From CAVWGP01 sp963754645 (lineage in GTDB: Bacteria > Pseudomonadota > Alphaproteobacteria > Bin65), in NCBI GenBank assembly GCA_963754645.1, contig CAVWGP010000012.1, positions 496,001 through 560,000 of the forward strand: a stretch of DNA of 64,000 bases. The letters are read 5' to 3'. A program made the position numbers and the translations under genes. The first letter of the stretch is position 1. Each line of letters starts with the position of its first letter. Positions 9,056-17,935 of this stretch are shown piece after piece. Below the pieces are notes generated by a model that did not search any database, was not told the DNA's origin, and saw only the letters and a program-made list of their open reading frames with translations.

Positions 9056-9170
9056 TTAGGCACGGCAAAAACCGGGCGGGCCCCTATGGTCGCGCCACCG
9101 CCACCACGCGCCGGCGAGGCGAGGCTGCGAGGGCTTGGTTGGTGCTGGCCATGCGGGCCGCGAAATTCAC
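9056..9170 (-). promoter_or_regulatory. trp leader with Trp-codon cluster (attenuation leader peptide)
   Basis: On the minus strand an AGGAG site is followed 7 bases later by GTG (9170) and, in the same frame, ATG (9152). In the +1 frame lie Trp-Trp-Arg-Trp codons (TGG TGG CGG TGG, 9106-9095), ending at TAA 9058-9056. The GTG/ATG frame as given misses these codons by one base and stops at TAG before 9080. One extra base in the C/G-rich run between 9150 and 9107 would put them in frame, matching the error type seen elsewhere. A GCCCGCC copy inside the leader (about 9082-9076) could compete with the 5' arm of the terminator at 9000-9028. Inferred role: ribosome stalling at scarce Trp relieves termination before trpDC. 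Confidence 0.6.
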
Positions 9171-9216
9171 CGGGTCGCTCCTGATTGATACACTGGTTGC
9201 GGGTATACGCAGCTTT

Positions 9217-10059
9217 TCAAACCGGCGTCAACCGCTCAATTGGATGATGCCCGGCGGCAACGAGGCGGCGGGCGGTGTCGCAGAGCGCGCCCGCGAGCGA
9301 CGGTTTCGCGGTGCCATCGGCGGCGAGATGCGCCGCGACGGTCTCGGCGAAAATCGTGCCCACGGCGATGGCGTCGGCATGTTGCGCGAGGGCGGCGAAT
9401 ATCTCGGGCCTGCGCACGCCGAAGCCGGCGACGAGCGGCAGCTCGGTCATCGCGCGCAGGCGACCCAGCCGCTCGGCGACGAGCGCCGTATCCGGCACGC
9501 CGCCGCCGGTGCGCCCCGACGATGCGACGAGATAGGCGAAGCCGCTCGCCGCGCGCAGCAGGCGCCGCCAATTGGCTTCGTCCCAACCATGCAGGATCGG
9601 AATTGCGGCGAGACCGTTGGCGACGGCGGTTTCCGCAAGCTGCGCCGCAAGCGGCGGCGCGTTCTCGATGAAGATCATGCCGTCGGCGCCCGCCGCCTTG
9701 GCGTCCGCGGCAAAGCGCCCGATGCCGATGCTTGCGAGCGTTTCGCCGTAGCCCATGAGGATGAGCGGCGTATCGCCGTCGCGCGCGCGGAACTCGCGCA
9801 CCATGCCGAGCACGCGCTCGATCCCGACGCCGCACGCCCGCGCCCGGCGATGCGCGGCCTGGATCGCGGCGCCGTCGAGGCTGGGATTGTCCGAAGGAAT
9901 GCCGATCTCGATCACGTCGGCGCCCGCCCGCGCCCATCGCAGCCAGAGCGCCGGATTGTCCGACGCCGGCGCCGGATCGCCCGCCGTGACATAGGCGACG
10001 AGCCCGCAGCGCCGCTCCGCCTTGAGCCGCCGAAACCGCTCCGCCATGCGTGCCGTCAT
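9217..10059 (-). CDS. Divergent tryptophan synthase alpha-subunit-like protein
   Basis: A 280-residue TIM-barrel protein of the TrpA family, which cleaves indole-3-glycerol phosphate to indole. Visible features are Y-V-T-A-G-D-P, V-I-E-I-G-I-P (position of the catalytic Glu), L-M-G-Y, and V-A-G-F-G-V. The highly conserved P-F-S-D-P-x-x-D-G loop is altered to P-S-D-N-P-S-L-D-G, and the L-x-P-D-L-P segment is replaced by M-I-F-I-E-N-A-P-P. There is no trpB beside it. It stands upstream of the trpDC leader on the same strand. It may be a TrpA paralogue with a changed role or a free-standing indole-glycerol lyase. Confidence 0.7.
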   Translation of the reverse strand: MTARMAERFRRLKAERRCGLVAYVTAGDPAPASDNPALWLRWARAGADVIEIGIPSDNPSLDGAAIQAAHRRARACGVGIERVLGMVREFRARDGDTPLILMGYGETLASIGIGRFAADAKAAGADGMIFIENAPPLAAQLAETAVANGLAAIPILHGWDEANWRRLLRAASGFAYLVASSGRTGGGVPDTALVAERLGRLRAMTELPLVAGFGVRRPEIFAALAQHADAIAVGTIFAETVAAHLAADGTAKPSLAGALCDTARRLVAAGHHPIERLTPV

Positions 10060-10196
10060 CGCGCTTAGTCCGTGCCCTCAGCCGAACGAAGCTCGGTCCT
10101 AGAACCTGCCGGCCGCGAACGCCAGAGCGCAATTTGCCTGGCGGTTGCAATTCTAGGCCGAGCCGGCCTCCGGCGCACCTGGCAGTCTTGGGCGGC

Positions 10197-12398
10197 TCAG
10201 GTCCGTAGCGCGCGGGCGAAAGGCAGAACGCGGATGCGCTTTTTCGTTGCGGCATAGACCGCGTTGGCCACGGCGGGGCCGATCGGCGGCACGCCCGGCT
10301 CGCCGGCGCCGGTCGGCGGCGCCGAGGATGGCACGATATGGACCTCGACCTTCGGCATGTCCTCGAAGCGCAGCACTTCGTAGCCGTCGAAATTCGCCTG
10401 CTGCACCGCGCCGGCGGCGAGCGTGATCTCGGACTTCAAGATCGCGCCGAGGCCGAAACCGATGCCGCCTTCCATTTGGGCGCGGACCTGATCGGGGTTG
10501 ATCGCCGTGCCGCAATCGACGGCGCAAGTCACGCGCTCGACCTTGATGGCGCCGCGCGCGCCCAGCGAAATCTCGGCGATCTGCGCCACCACCGTGTTGA
10601 AGGACTCGGCCAGCGCCACGCCGCGGAAGCGCCCGGCCGGCAGCGGCTTCGACCATTCGGCCTTCTCGGCCGCGAGCCGCAACGTCGCCCGATGACGCGG
10701 ATGGTCCTTCAACAAGGCCAGGCGGAACGCGACCGGATCCTTGCCCGCGGCCTCGGCGATTTCGTCGAGAAAGACTTCGACGGCGTAGGCCGTGTGCGTC
10801 GAGCCGACCGCGCGCCACCACAACACCGGCACGCCGATTTTCGTCGTCGTCAGATCGACGCGCAAATTCGGAATCGCATAGGGCAAGTTCGAAGCGCCCT
10901 CGACCGACGTCATATCGACGCCGTTCTTGACCATCATGGCCTCGAAGGGCGTGCCGCCGAGGATCGACTGGCCGACGATATGATTGTGCCAAGCGACGAG
11001 ATTGCCGGCGCGATCGAGCCCGGCGCGCAGCGCGTGGACATAGGCAGGGCGGTAGCGCCCGCCTTTCATGTCGTTGTCGCGCAGCCATTGCACCTTGATC
11101 GGCGCGCGCCAATCGAGCGCCTTGGCGACCTCCACCGCCTCGACGATGATGTCCGCGTCGATCACGGCCCGCCGGCCGAAGCCGCCGCCGGTTTTCATGA
11201 CATGGAGTCGGACCTTGTCGGGCGCGATCCCGGCAATGCTGGCGGCGAGAGCCTGATAGAGATCGGGCATTTGATGCCCGCCCCAGATTTCGAGCGTGCC
11301 GTCGGCATTGCGCCGCGCCACCGCGTTGAGCGGCTCGAGCGCGGCATGGGCGAGATAGGGAAACTCGAAAGTCGCCTCGATGACCTTTGCGGCGCCCGCG
11401 AATGCCGGCTGCACATTGCCGTCGTTGCGCGCGGTCGCGGCACCCGGCTTTTTCGCGAGTTCGCGATATTCCGCCATGATCTCGGCGGTGCCGCGCTTTT
11501 CGGCCTTGGCGTCGTCCCACTCCGCCTTGACCAGATCGCGGGCTTGCATCGCCGCCCACATCGAATCGGCGACCACGGCGATGCCGCGCGGGATCGACAC
11601 GACATCGACAACGCCCTTGACCGCCTTGGCGCGGGACGCTTCGAAGGATTTCAGCGCGGCACCGAACAGCGGCGGATGGATCATGACCGCCGTCAGCATG
11701 CCGGGCAGTTTAATATCGATCGTGAATTCCTGCTTGCCGGTCGCTTTCGCGCGGCTGTCGTAGCGCGGCAGCTTGTCGTTGCCGATCAGACGCCAATCCT
11801 TGGCATCCTTGAGCGCGACCGTGGCCGGAACCGGCATGGCCGCTGCCTTGGCGGCCAGCTCGCCGAAGCTCGCCCGCCGCCCCGAAGCGTGGCTCACCAC
11901 GCCCTTCTCGACCTTGATCTCGGCCGCCGGCAACTTCCAATCCGCAGCCGCCGCGGCGACCAACATCGCGCGCGCCGTGGCGCCCGCCCGTCGGTAACGC
12001 TCGAAGGAAGAGGTCATGGCCGACGAACCGCCCGTACCCTGGATAGCGCCGCCCCAGGTCATATTGCCGTAGGCCTGCGGATTGCCGGCGGCGCCGATCG
12101 CGTCGATCTGGCCCCAATCGGCGTCGAGTTCCTCCGCGACAAGCGTCGCGATGCCGTTATAGCAGCCCTGCCCCATCTCCATATGCGCCGATAGCACGAC
12201 GACGCGATTGTCCGCGCCGATCTGCACATAGGCGGCAAACGGATTGAGCGCCGGGCGCGCCGCTTGCGCGGCGGCCGAGCGGGCGCCACTGAACGCTCGG
12301 TAGCCGACGGCGAAGCCGCCGGCGGTGGCGACAGTGCCGACCAGGAATGCGCGGCGCGACGGGGCGAGCGGGCGGTTCGATTGGAATTTCGCGAACAT
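10197..12398 (-). CDS. Molybdenum hydroxylase large subunit (isoquinoline 1-oxidoreductase beta-like)
   Basis: A 733-residue molybdopterin-binding subunit of the IorB type. Residues 1-45 hold a Tat-like signal with S-R-R-A-F-L-V-G (Arg15-Arg16), indicating export in folded form. Glycine-rich cofactor loops are seen at G-G-F-G-R-R (about residue 395) and G-E-P-G-V-P-P-I near the end, the latter holding the catalytic Glu environment. Such enzymes hydroxylate N-heteroaromatics or oxidise aldehydes, using the small 2Fe-2S subunit encoded just upstream. The spacing to that gene is 7 bases. The substrate is not evident. Confidence 0.88.
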   Translation of the reverse strand: MFAKFQSNRPLAPSRRAFLVGTVATAGGFAVGYRAFSGARSAAAQAARPALNPFAAYVQIGADNRVVVLSAHMEMGQGCYNGIATLVAEELDADWGQIDAIGAAGNPQAYGNMTWGGAIQGTGGSSAMTSSFERYRRAGATARAMLVAAAAADWKLPAAEIKVEKGVVSHASGRRASFGELAAKAAAMPVPATVALKDAKDWRLIGNDKLPRYDSRAKATGKQEFTIDIKLPGMLTAVMIHPPLFGAALKSFEASRAKAVKGVVDVVSIPRGIAVVADSMWAAMQARDLVKAEWDDAKAEKRGTAEIMAEYRELAKKPGAATARNDGNVQPAFAGAAKVIEATFEFPYLAHAALEPLNAVARRNADGTLEIWGGHQMPDLYQALAASIAGIAPDKVRLHVMKTGGGFGRRAVIDADIIVEAVEVAKALDWRAPIKVQWLRDNDMKGGRYRPAYVHALRAGLDRAGNLVAWHNHIVGQSILGGTPFEAMMVKNGVDMTSVEGASNLPYAIPNLRVDLTTTKIGVPVLWWRAVGSTHTAYAVEVFLDEIAEAAGKDPVAFRLALLKDHPRHRATLRLAAEKAEWSKPLPAGRFRGVALAESFNTVVAQIAEISLGARGAIKVERVTCAVDCGTAINPDQVRAQMEGGIGFGLGAILKSEITLAAGAVQQANFDGYEVLRFEDMPKVEVHIVPSSAPPTGAGEPGVPPIGPAVANAVYAATKKRIRVLPFARALRT

Positions 12399-12405
12399 AG
12401 CAGCC

Positions 12406-12861
12406 TCACAAATTCCTGGCGGCTTGGTGGATGGCGCCGCGAATGCGGTGATAGGTGGCGCAGCGGCAAATCACTGGGCTCATCGCCGCGTCGATCTCGG
12501 CATCGCTCGGCGTCTTGCTGGCGGTGAGCAGCGCGACCGCCGCCATGACTTGGCCCGATTGGCAATAACCGCATTGGGGCACGTCGAGCCGCACCCAGGC
12601 CTCCTGCACCGTCTCGGCCACTTTTCCGGACAGGCCTTCGATGGTCGTGACAGACTTGTTCGCAACGTCGCCGACCCCGGTCAGGCATGACGGCGTCGCG
12701 GCACCGTCGATATGAACGAGGCAAGCACCGCATTGCGCGGCGCCGCAGCCAAATTTCGTTCCGGTGAGATCAAGCGTTTCGCGGAGCACCCAGAGCAGCG
12801 GCATATCCGGTGCCGCATCGACCGAGACCTCGCGTCCGTTGAGCCTGAAAGAGATCGCCAT
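12406..12861 (-). CDS. 2Fe-2S subunit of molybdenum hydroxylase (IorA-like)
   Basis: A 151-residue electron-transfer subunit with two Fe-S domains. The plant-type ferredoxin motif is C-G-A-A-Q-C-G-A-C with a further Cys 12 residues on (residues about 40-62). The alpha-helical domain has C-G-Y-C-Q-S-G-Q near residue 100 and I-C-R-C near residue 132. It has no signal peptide, so it would be carried out by the Tat signal of the large subunit, as in other IorAB-type pairs. First gene of this minus-strand pair; about 240 bases of non-coding DNA lie upstream. Confidence 0.92.
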   Translation of the reverse strand: MAISFRLNGREVSVDAAPDMPLLWVLRETLDLTGTKFGCGAAQCGACLVHIDGAATPSCLTGVGDVANKSVTTIEGLSGKVAETVQEAWVRLDVPQCGYCQSGQVMAAVALLTASKTPSDAEIDAAMSPVICRCATYHRIRGAIHQAARNL

Positions 12862-13100
12862 GAATTTCTCTCCAACGCCTGGACATTGCAGGGACTATTT
12901 GCTTGGGAAAATCTGCTTAGGAAATGGGGCCAGAATGTGGCCCGGCGGCGCGCGACGCGCGGCTTCGAATGACGGAATAGTTGCAGTCTTTCGATTTCGA
13001 GACGGAACGCGTGCGGACACCTCGGCGCGAAAGGCCGGGGCACCGATGCGATGCGGCCCCACTCCGCGCGCGCCGTTCACGCACCGACGGCGAAGCCGCC

Positions 13101-14246
13101 CTACCGGATCCCGAACGCCGCCATTTTTTCGGCGATGCCCGGATCGATGCGCGTCGCAGCGCCGATGTCGGTCTCGGCGCGCGCCGCGTCGCCTGTCTTG
13201 CGGAAGGCCATGCCGCGGCCGTAGAGACTATGGGCGTGACCCGGGTTCAGGCGGATCGCTTGGTCATAATCAACGATCGCCAAGTCGATTTGTCCGGTGA
13301 TCGCGTGGGCATTGGCCCGGCTGAAGAACGCCATGAAGAAGCGCGGGTTGAGCAGAATCAACTCGTTGTAGTCCTGAATAGCGCGGTCGTGCTGGCCCTT
13401 TCGCACATGGGCAATGCCGCGATTGTAAAATGTGGCAGCGTCCTGCGGATTGAGCCGGATCGCCTGATCGTAGTCCTGGATCGCGCGGTCGTGCTGATTT
13501 TTGTTCGCATAGGCGATGCCGCGGTTGCCGAAGGCGCCGGCGTCGCGCGGGTCGAGGCGGATCGCCTCATCGTAGTCCTGGATCGCGCGATCGTGCTGGC
13601 CCTTGCGCGCATAGGCGGCGCCGCGATTTCTATGGGCCACGGAGCTTTGCGGGTTGAGCCGGATGGCTTGATCGTAATCCTCGATCGCGCGGTCGTATCG
13701 GCCCATAGCATGGAAAGCGATGCCGCGATTGTCGAACGCGCGCGCGTCCTGCGGGTTGAGCCGGATCGCTTCGTCGTAGTCCTGGATCGCGCGGTCGTGC
13801 TGGCCCTTCATCGCATAGGCGACGCCGCGATTGCTGAATGCGTGCGCGTTCTGCGGATTGAGCCGGATCGCGTGATCGTAGTCCTCGATCGCGCGATCGT
13901 ATTGGCCCTTGTGCCAGTGGGCGATCCCGCGGGCGACCAAAGGGGTGGCGTTTTGCGGATTGATGCGGAGCGCCTGATCGTAATCCTGGATGGCGCGGTC
14001 GTATTGCGCCTTGTTCGCGAAGGCCAGCCCGCGATTGTAATAGGCCGTGGCGAGATTGGGCGGCGTTTCGCTGCCGGAGTCGATCAAAGCCGTGCAGCCG
14101 GCGATTTGCCGATCCGGTCCGGCGCCGTCTTTCGCCTGGCACTGGTTCCAGAGCTGCGCGCGATCCTGTGCCGGCGCGGGACCCGCGAAAGCCGCGAGCA
14201 ATGCGAGGGCCGCCGGGAACGAAGAGCGGAGCTTGCGGATCGGCAT
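13101..14246 (-). CDS. Exported tetratricopeptide-repeat protein
   Basis: A 381-residue protein with a signal peptide (residues 1-27, ending A-P-A-Q) followed by nine near-identical 34-residue TPR units. The consensus core is D-R-A-I-Q-D-Y-D-Q-A-I-R-L-N-P-Q. TPRs form a superhelix used for protein binding; the tandem near-identity suggests recent unit duplication. An ATG five codons upstream (14261) is an alternative start; neither has a strong ribosome site. It diverges from the MFS gene at 14453. No partner can be inferred. Confidence 0.85.
   Translation of the reverse strand: MPIRKLRSSFPAALALLAAFAGPAPAQDRAQLWNQCQAKDGAGPDRQIAGCTALIDSGSETPPNLATAYYNRGLAFANKAQYDRAIQDYDQALRINPQNATPLVARGIAHWHKGQYDRAIEDYDHAIRLNPQNAHAFSNRGVAYAMKGQHDRAIQDYDEAIRLNPQDARAFDNRGIAFHAMGRYDRAIEDYDQAIRLNPQSSVAHRNRGAAYARKGQHDRAIQDYDEAIRLDPRDAGAFGNRGIAYANKNQHDRAIQDYDQAIRLNPQDAATFYNRGIAHVRKGQHDRAIQDYNELILLNPRFFMAFFSRANAHAITGQIDLAIVDYDQAIRLNPGHAHSLYGRGMAFRKTGDAARAETDIGAATRIDPGIAEKMAAFGIR
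13200..14060. repeat. 102-base tandem coding repeats of the TPR gene
   Basis: The nine TPR units appear at DNA level as 102-base tandem repeats with a strongly conserved core around the codons for D-R-A-I-Q-D-Y. Conservation is highest in the middle copies, consistent with recent unequal crossing-over. Confidence 0.8.
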
Positions 14247-14452
14247 GGCGTCGATTCTCATGGTTTGCGTTCGACTGTCGGCGGCGGGGTCAATGCAGTG
14301 TCGGCCGGGTTCACGCGAATTGTATTTCAAGGAAATCGCAGATTGCCCGATAACGGCACCGGTCGGAATGGGTTGCCGGACGCCCAGCTTGGACAATCGC
14401 GCCTCTTGCTGCTAGACGGATTGCCGATCCACCCGCCGACCAACGCCGCCCC

Positions 14453-15712
14453 ATGACCACAATACCGGCTCCGCCCGCGCCGCCCGCGCCGCCCATTCCG
14501 GGTGCCGCGCGGCTGATCTTGATCGTGCTGGTGCCGTTCGGCGCCGGCTATTTCATGTCGTATTTGTTCCGCAACATCAACGCCGTGGTCGGCAAGTATT
14601 TGATCGCCGATATCGGCCTCGGCGCGGCGGATATCGGCCTGCTCACGGCGGCTTATTTTTTTACCTTCGCGCTGTTCCAGGTGCCGCTCGGAGTCCTGCT
14701 CGATCGCTTCGGGCCGCGCCGCGTCAATGCCACGCTGCTCTGTGTCGCCGCGCTCGGCGCCGTGCTGTTTTCCTTCGCCCGCGACCGCGACACGCTCGCG
14801 CTGTCGCGCAGCGTCATCGGCCTCGGCGTATCGGGCTGCCTGATGTCGTCGTTCCAGGCGATCACCCATTGGTTTCCGAAACGGCGCTGGCCGCTGCTGA
14901 ACGGCATTTTGCTCGCGATCGGCGGCATGGGCGCGATGGCGGGCACCGGGCCGATCGAGGCCGCGCTGCGGCTCACCCACTGGCGCGGGCTTTTTCTCGC
15001 CCTTGGATTGGCCACGCTCGCCGCCGCCGTCTTGATTTTTTTCGTGGCGCCGGATCGCCGCTCCGACAAGCCGCAAGAGCGCATCGCCGATGTCGCGCGC
15101 GGCATGAAGCGCGTGCTGGCCAGCCGGGCCTATTGGTCGATGGTGCCGATGTCGATCTTCGTGCAATCGGCCAATCTCGGCATCATCGCGCTGTGGGCCG
15201 GTCTGTGGTTGCGCGACGTGCCGGGGTTCGACCGCGGGCAGACGGCGTGGTTCCTGTTCCAGCTCAATCTCGGCCTGACCATCGGCTTTGTTGCGATCGG
15301 CATGGTCGGCGACTGGGCCAACCGGCGCGGCATATCGCTGGCCCGGATCGCGTCGCTCGCGACTGTTGTGTTTTTTCTCTGCCAGGCGGCAATCATTGCC
15401 CGCATCGACGTGGCGTCGGCTTGGCCGTGGATCCTGTTCGGCATTTTCTCGAACGGACTTATCCTCGCCTATCCGCTGCTCGTGGGGCGCCTGCCGGTCG
15501 AGTACAGCGGCCGGGTCAACACGCTGCTCAATTTCGCCTCCTTCGGCGGCGCGTTCCTGGGGCAATACGCGATCGGCTGGGTCATCGACTTCTATCCGCG
15601 CACGGCGTCGGGTCAATATCCGGCGGCGGCGTACGATGCGGCATTTGGCGGACTTCTCGTGCTCGAAATCCTCGGCTTTCTGTGGTTTCTTTACGCCTAT
15701 CGCCGCGCATAG
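14453..15712 (+). CDS. MFS transporter (sugar-phosphate/organic-anion permease type)
   Basis: A 419-residue, 12-helix major facilitator permease. After a proline-rich cytoplasmic start, the first half has the loop 2-3 motif G-V-L-L-D-R-F-G-P-R-R (about residues 82-92), the standard MFS signature. No frameshift is seen. It stands directly upstream of a Gfo/Idh oxidoreductase and a ferredoxin reductase on the same strand. Such a set would suit uptake and oxidation of a polyol or sugar derivative, but nothing in the sequence names the substrate. Confidence 0.85.
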   Translation: MTTIPAPPAPPAPPIPGAARLILIVLVPFGAGYFMSYLFRNINAVVGKYLIADIGLGAADIGLLTAAYFFTFALFQVPLGVLLDRFGPRRVNATLLCVAALGAVLFSFARDRDTLALSRSVIGLGVSGCLMSSFQAITHWFPKRRWPLLNGILLAIGGMGAMAGTGPIEAALRLTHWRGLFLALGLATLAAAVLIFFVAPDRRSDKPQERIADVARGMKRVLASRAYWSMVPMSIFVQSANLGIIALWAGLWLRDVPGFDRGQTAWFLFQLNLGLTIGFVAIGMVGDWANRRGISLARIASLATVVFFLCQAAIIARIDVASAWPWILFGIFSNGLILAYPLLVGRLPVEYSGRVNTLLNFASFGGAFLGQYAIGWVIDFYPRTASGQYPAAAYDAAFGGLLVLEILGFLWFLYAYRRA

Positions 15713-15742
15713 CCGGATCGCGCCGGCCCAAAGGAGATTCCT

Positions 15743-16699
15743 CTGCCCCAAAGCAAGATCAAGATCGCCGTCATCGGTGTCGGCTATTTCGGAGCGTTTC
15801 ACGCCGAGAAGTTCGCGCGCATCCGCGGCGCCGATCTTGTCGCGGTCTGCGACCATCATCACGAGAAGGCCGAGGCCGCCGCCGCCGACACTGGCGCCCT
15901 GGCGCTCACCGACTACCGGCGCGTGCTCGATATCGCCGACGCCGCGGTGATCGCGGTGCCGACCGTCGAGCACTTCGCCGTCGCCAAGGCATGCCTCGAT
16001 GCCGGCCTGGACATTCTGGTCGAGAAGCCGATGTGCCCGACGCTCGCGGAGGCCGACACGCTGATCCGCCTCGCCAAGCGCAAGAAACGCATTGTTCAAG
16101 TCGGCCATCTCGAACGCTTCAGCCCGGTGATCGAGGCGCTGATCGCGCACGCCAAGAACCCGCGCTACATCGAGGTCCAGCGCACCTCGCCGTTCCGCGG
16201 CCGCGGCGTCGATACCACCGTCATCCTCGACATGATGATCCATGACCTCGACCACGTCATGCGCATTGCGCGGGCGCCGATCGCCGAGATCGACGCCGTC
16301 GGCGCGCCGGCGCTGTCGCCGAGCGAGGACATCGCCAATGCGCGCATTCGCTTCGCCAACGGCGTGGTGGCGACGGTGGGCGCCAGCCGCGTCGGCGGCA
16401 AGATTTCGCGCCGGTTGCGCGTATTCCAGCCCGACCGCTACTTCATCGCCGACATGGCCGAGCACAAGCTCACCGTCCTGCATCCGATGCGCGGCGGCAA
16501 TGGCGTGCTGCCCAGCCTCGCCGGCGAGGACAAGCAGTTTCCGCAATCCGACCTGTTGCTGCTCCAAGCCAAGGATTTCGTCGAAGCGGTGCGGCGGCGG
16601 AAGAAGCCGCGCGTCTCGGCCGAGGATATCCGGCCGGTGCTCGCCGCCGCGCTGGCCATCACCGACAAGATCCGCGATTGGCGTTCCCACTGGCGCTGA
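15743..16699 (+). CDS. Gfo/Idh/MocA-family NAD(P) oxidoreductase with an apparent CTG start
   Basis: A 318-residue dehydrogenase. The Rossmann loop I-G-V-G-Y-F-G lies at residues 11-17 and the catalytic V-E-K-P-M at about 93-97. The only start that keeps the Rossmann fold is CTG 15743, which has an AAAGGAG ribosome site with ideal 6-base spacing; no ATG, GTG or TTG precedes it in frame. The first ATG (15923) would delete the nucleotide site. Either this is a rare CTG start or one base of an ATG is wrong. Members oxidise sugars, inositols or similar substrates. Confidence 0.8.
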   Translation: MPQSKIKIAVIGVGYFGAFHAEKFARIRGADLVAVCDHHHEKAEAAAADTGALALTDYRRVLDIADAAVIAVPTVEHFAVAKACLDAGLDILVEKPMCPTLAEADTLIRLAKRKKRIVQVGHLERFSPVIEALIAHAKNPRYIEVQRTSPFRGRGVDTTVILDMMIHDLDHVMRIARAPIAEIDAVGAPALSPSEDIANARIRFANGVVATVGASRVGGKISRRLRVFQPDRYFIADMAEHKLTVLHPMRGGNGVLPSLAGEDKQFPQSDLLLLQAKDFVEAVRRRKKPRVSAEDIRPVLAAALAITDKIRDWRSHWR

Positions 16700-16708
16700 C
16701 GGCCCGGC

Positions 16709-17935
16709 ATGAGCGCGGACGAGACGATCCTTATTCTCGGTGCCGGTCACGCCGGCGGACGCGCGGCGCAGGCCTTGCGTCAGGCAGGTTTCGCCGGGCG
16801 CGTCGTGCTGATCGGCGCCGAGCGGTATCCGCCCTATGAGCGGCCGCCTTTGTCGAAGGAACTCATCGTCAGCGATGCCGGACTCGAAAAAGCGCGGCTG
16901 CACGACCCGGCCTATTACGAGCAGAACAAGATCGAACTGAATCTCGGCGTGGCGGCCGTGTCGATCGACCGGTCCGCGAAATCGGCGACGCTCGCCGACG
17001 GACGCCGCCTCGCCTATGACAAGCTCATGCTCACGACCGGCGCGCGCGTGCGCAAACTGGCGTTGCCGGGCGCCGAGCTCGACGGCGTGTTCTACATCCG
17101 CGATTTCGGCGACGCCCAGGCGGTGCGCGCGCGGCTGGCGCCGGGCCGGCGCGCCGTCGTCATCGGCGGCGGATTTATCGGTCTCGAAATTGCCGCGAGC
17201 GCGCGCAAGCGCGGCGCGGAGGTGACGGTCCTTGAAGCGGCCGATCGGCTGATGGGCCGCGCGGTGGCGCCGGAAATCGGCGAATGGTTTGCCGCGCTGC
17301 ACCGCCGGCACGGCGTCGATGTGCGGCTCGGCGTCAAGATCGAGGCGATCGAAGGCGCACACAAGGTCGAGCGCGTGCGCGTCGCCGGCGCTACCGCGCT
17401 GCCGGCCGACCTTGTCGTGATCGGCATCGGCATCGTGCCGAATATCGAGATCGCGCGCGACGCCGGCCTCGCGGTCGAGAACGGCATTGTCGTCGATGAA
17501 TTCGGCCGCACCTCCGATCCCGCGATCTACGCCGCCGGCGATTGCGCCAATCAGCCCAATGCGTTTCTCGGCCGCCGCGTACGCCTTGAGAGCTATCAGA
17601 ACGCGCAAGATCAGGCGATGGCGGCGGCGCGCAACATGATCGGCGCCGAACAAGCCTACGAAGATTCGCTGTGGGTCTGGTCGGACCAGCACAACGTCAA
17701 CCTACAGATGACAGGGCTACCGGACCTCTATGACCGGCTCGTGTTGCGCGGCGATCCGGCGAGCGGCGCCTTCATGGCCTTCTATCTCAAGGCCAGCCGC
17801 GTCATCGCCGTGAACACGATCAATCAGGGCCGCGAGATGAAACCGGCGCAGCGCCTGATGCACAGCGGAAAAACCTTCGACCCCAGCGTGCTTGCCGATC
17901 CGGCGCAGCGCCTGCTCAAGCTGGCCAAGGACTAA
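16709..17935 (+). CDS. FAD-dependent ferredoxin/rubredoxin reductase-like oxidoreductase
   Basis: A 408-residue flavoprotein of the oxygenase-coupled NADH-dependent ferredoxin reductase family. The N-terminal FAD motif is G-A-G-H-A-G (residues 11-16), the Y-E-R-P-P-L-S-K motif follows, the NAD motif is G-G-G-F-I-G-L-E near residue 155, and the FAD-binding A-A-G-D-C motif is near 275. A C-terminal reductase domain follows. Partners are usually small ferredoxins of aromatic oxygenases; none is encoded beside it. It starts 10 bases after the Gfo/Idh gene and overlaps the convergent CoxG gene by 4 bases. Confidence 0.88.
   Translation: MSADETILILGAGHAGGRAAQALRQAGFAGRVVLIGAERYPPYERPPLSKELIVSDAGLEKARLHDPAYYEQNKIELNLGVAAVSIDRSAKSATLADGRRLAYDKLMLTTGARVRKLALPGAELDGVFYIRDFGDAQAVRARLAPGRRAVVIGGGFIGLEIAASARKRGAEVTVLEAADRLMGRAVAPEIGEWFAALHRRHGVDVRLGVKIEAIEGAHKVERVRVAGATALPADLVVIGIGIVPNIEIARDAGLAVENGIVVDEFGRTSDPAIYAAGDCANQPNAFLGRRVRLESYQNAQDQAMAAARNMIGAEQAYEDSLWVWSDQHNVNLQMTGLPDLYDRLVLRGDPASGAFMAFYLKASRVIAVNTINQGREMKPAQRLMHSGKTFDPSVLADPAQRLLKLAKD

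Noticed and set aside
9029..9062. tRNA-like T-arm sequence GGTTCGATGGC
   Set aside because: No acceptor or anticodon arms can be formed; it belongs to the trp leader.
13200..14060. Regular 102-base repeats as a possible CRISPR or satellite array
   Set aside because: They are in-frame TPR codons of one exported protein.
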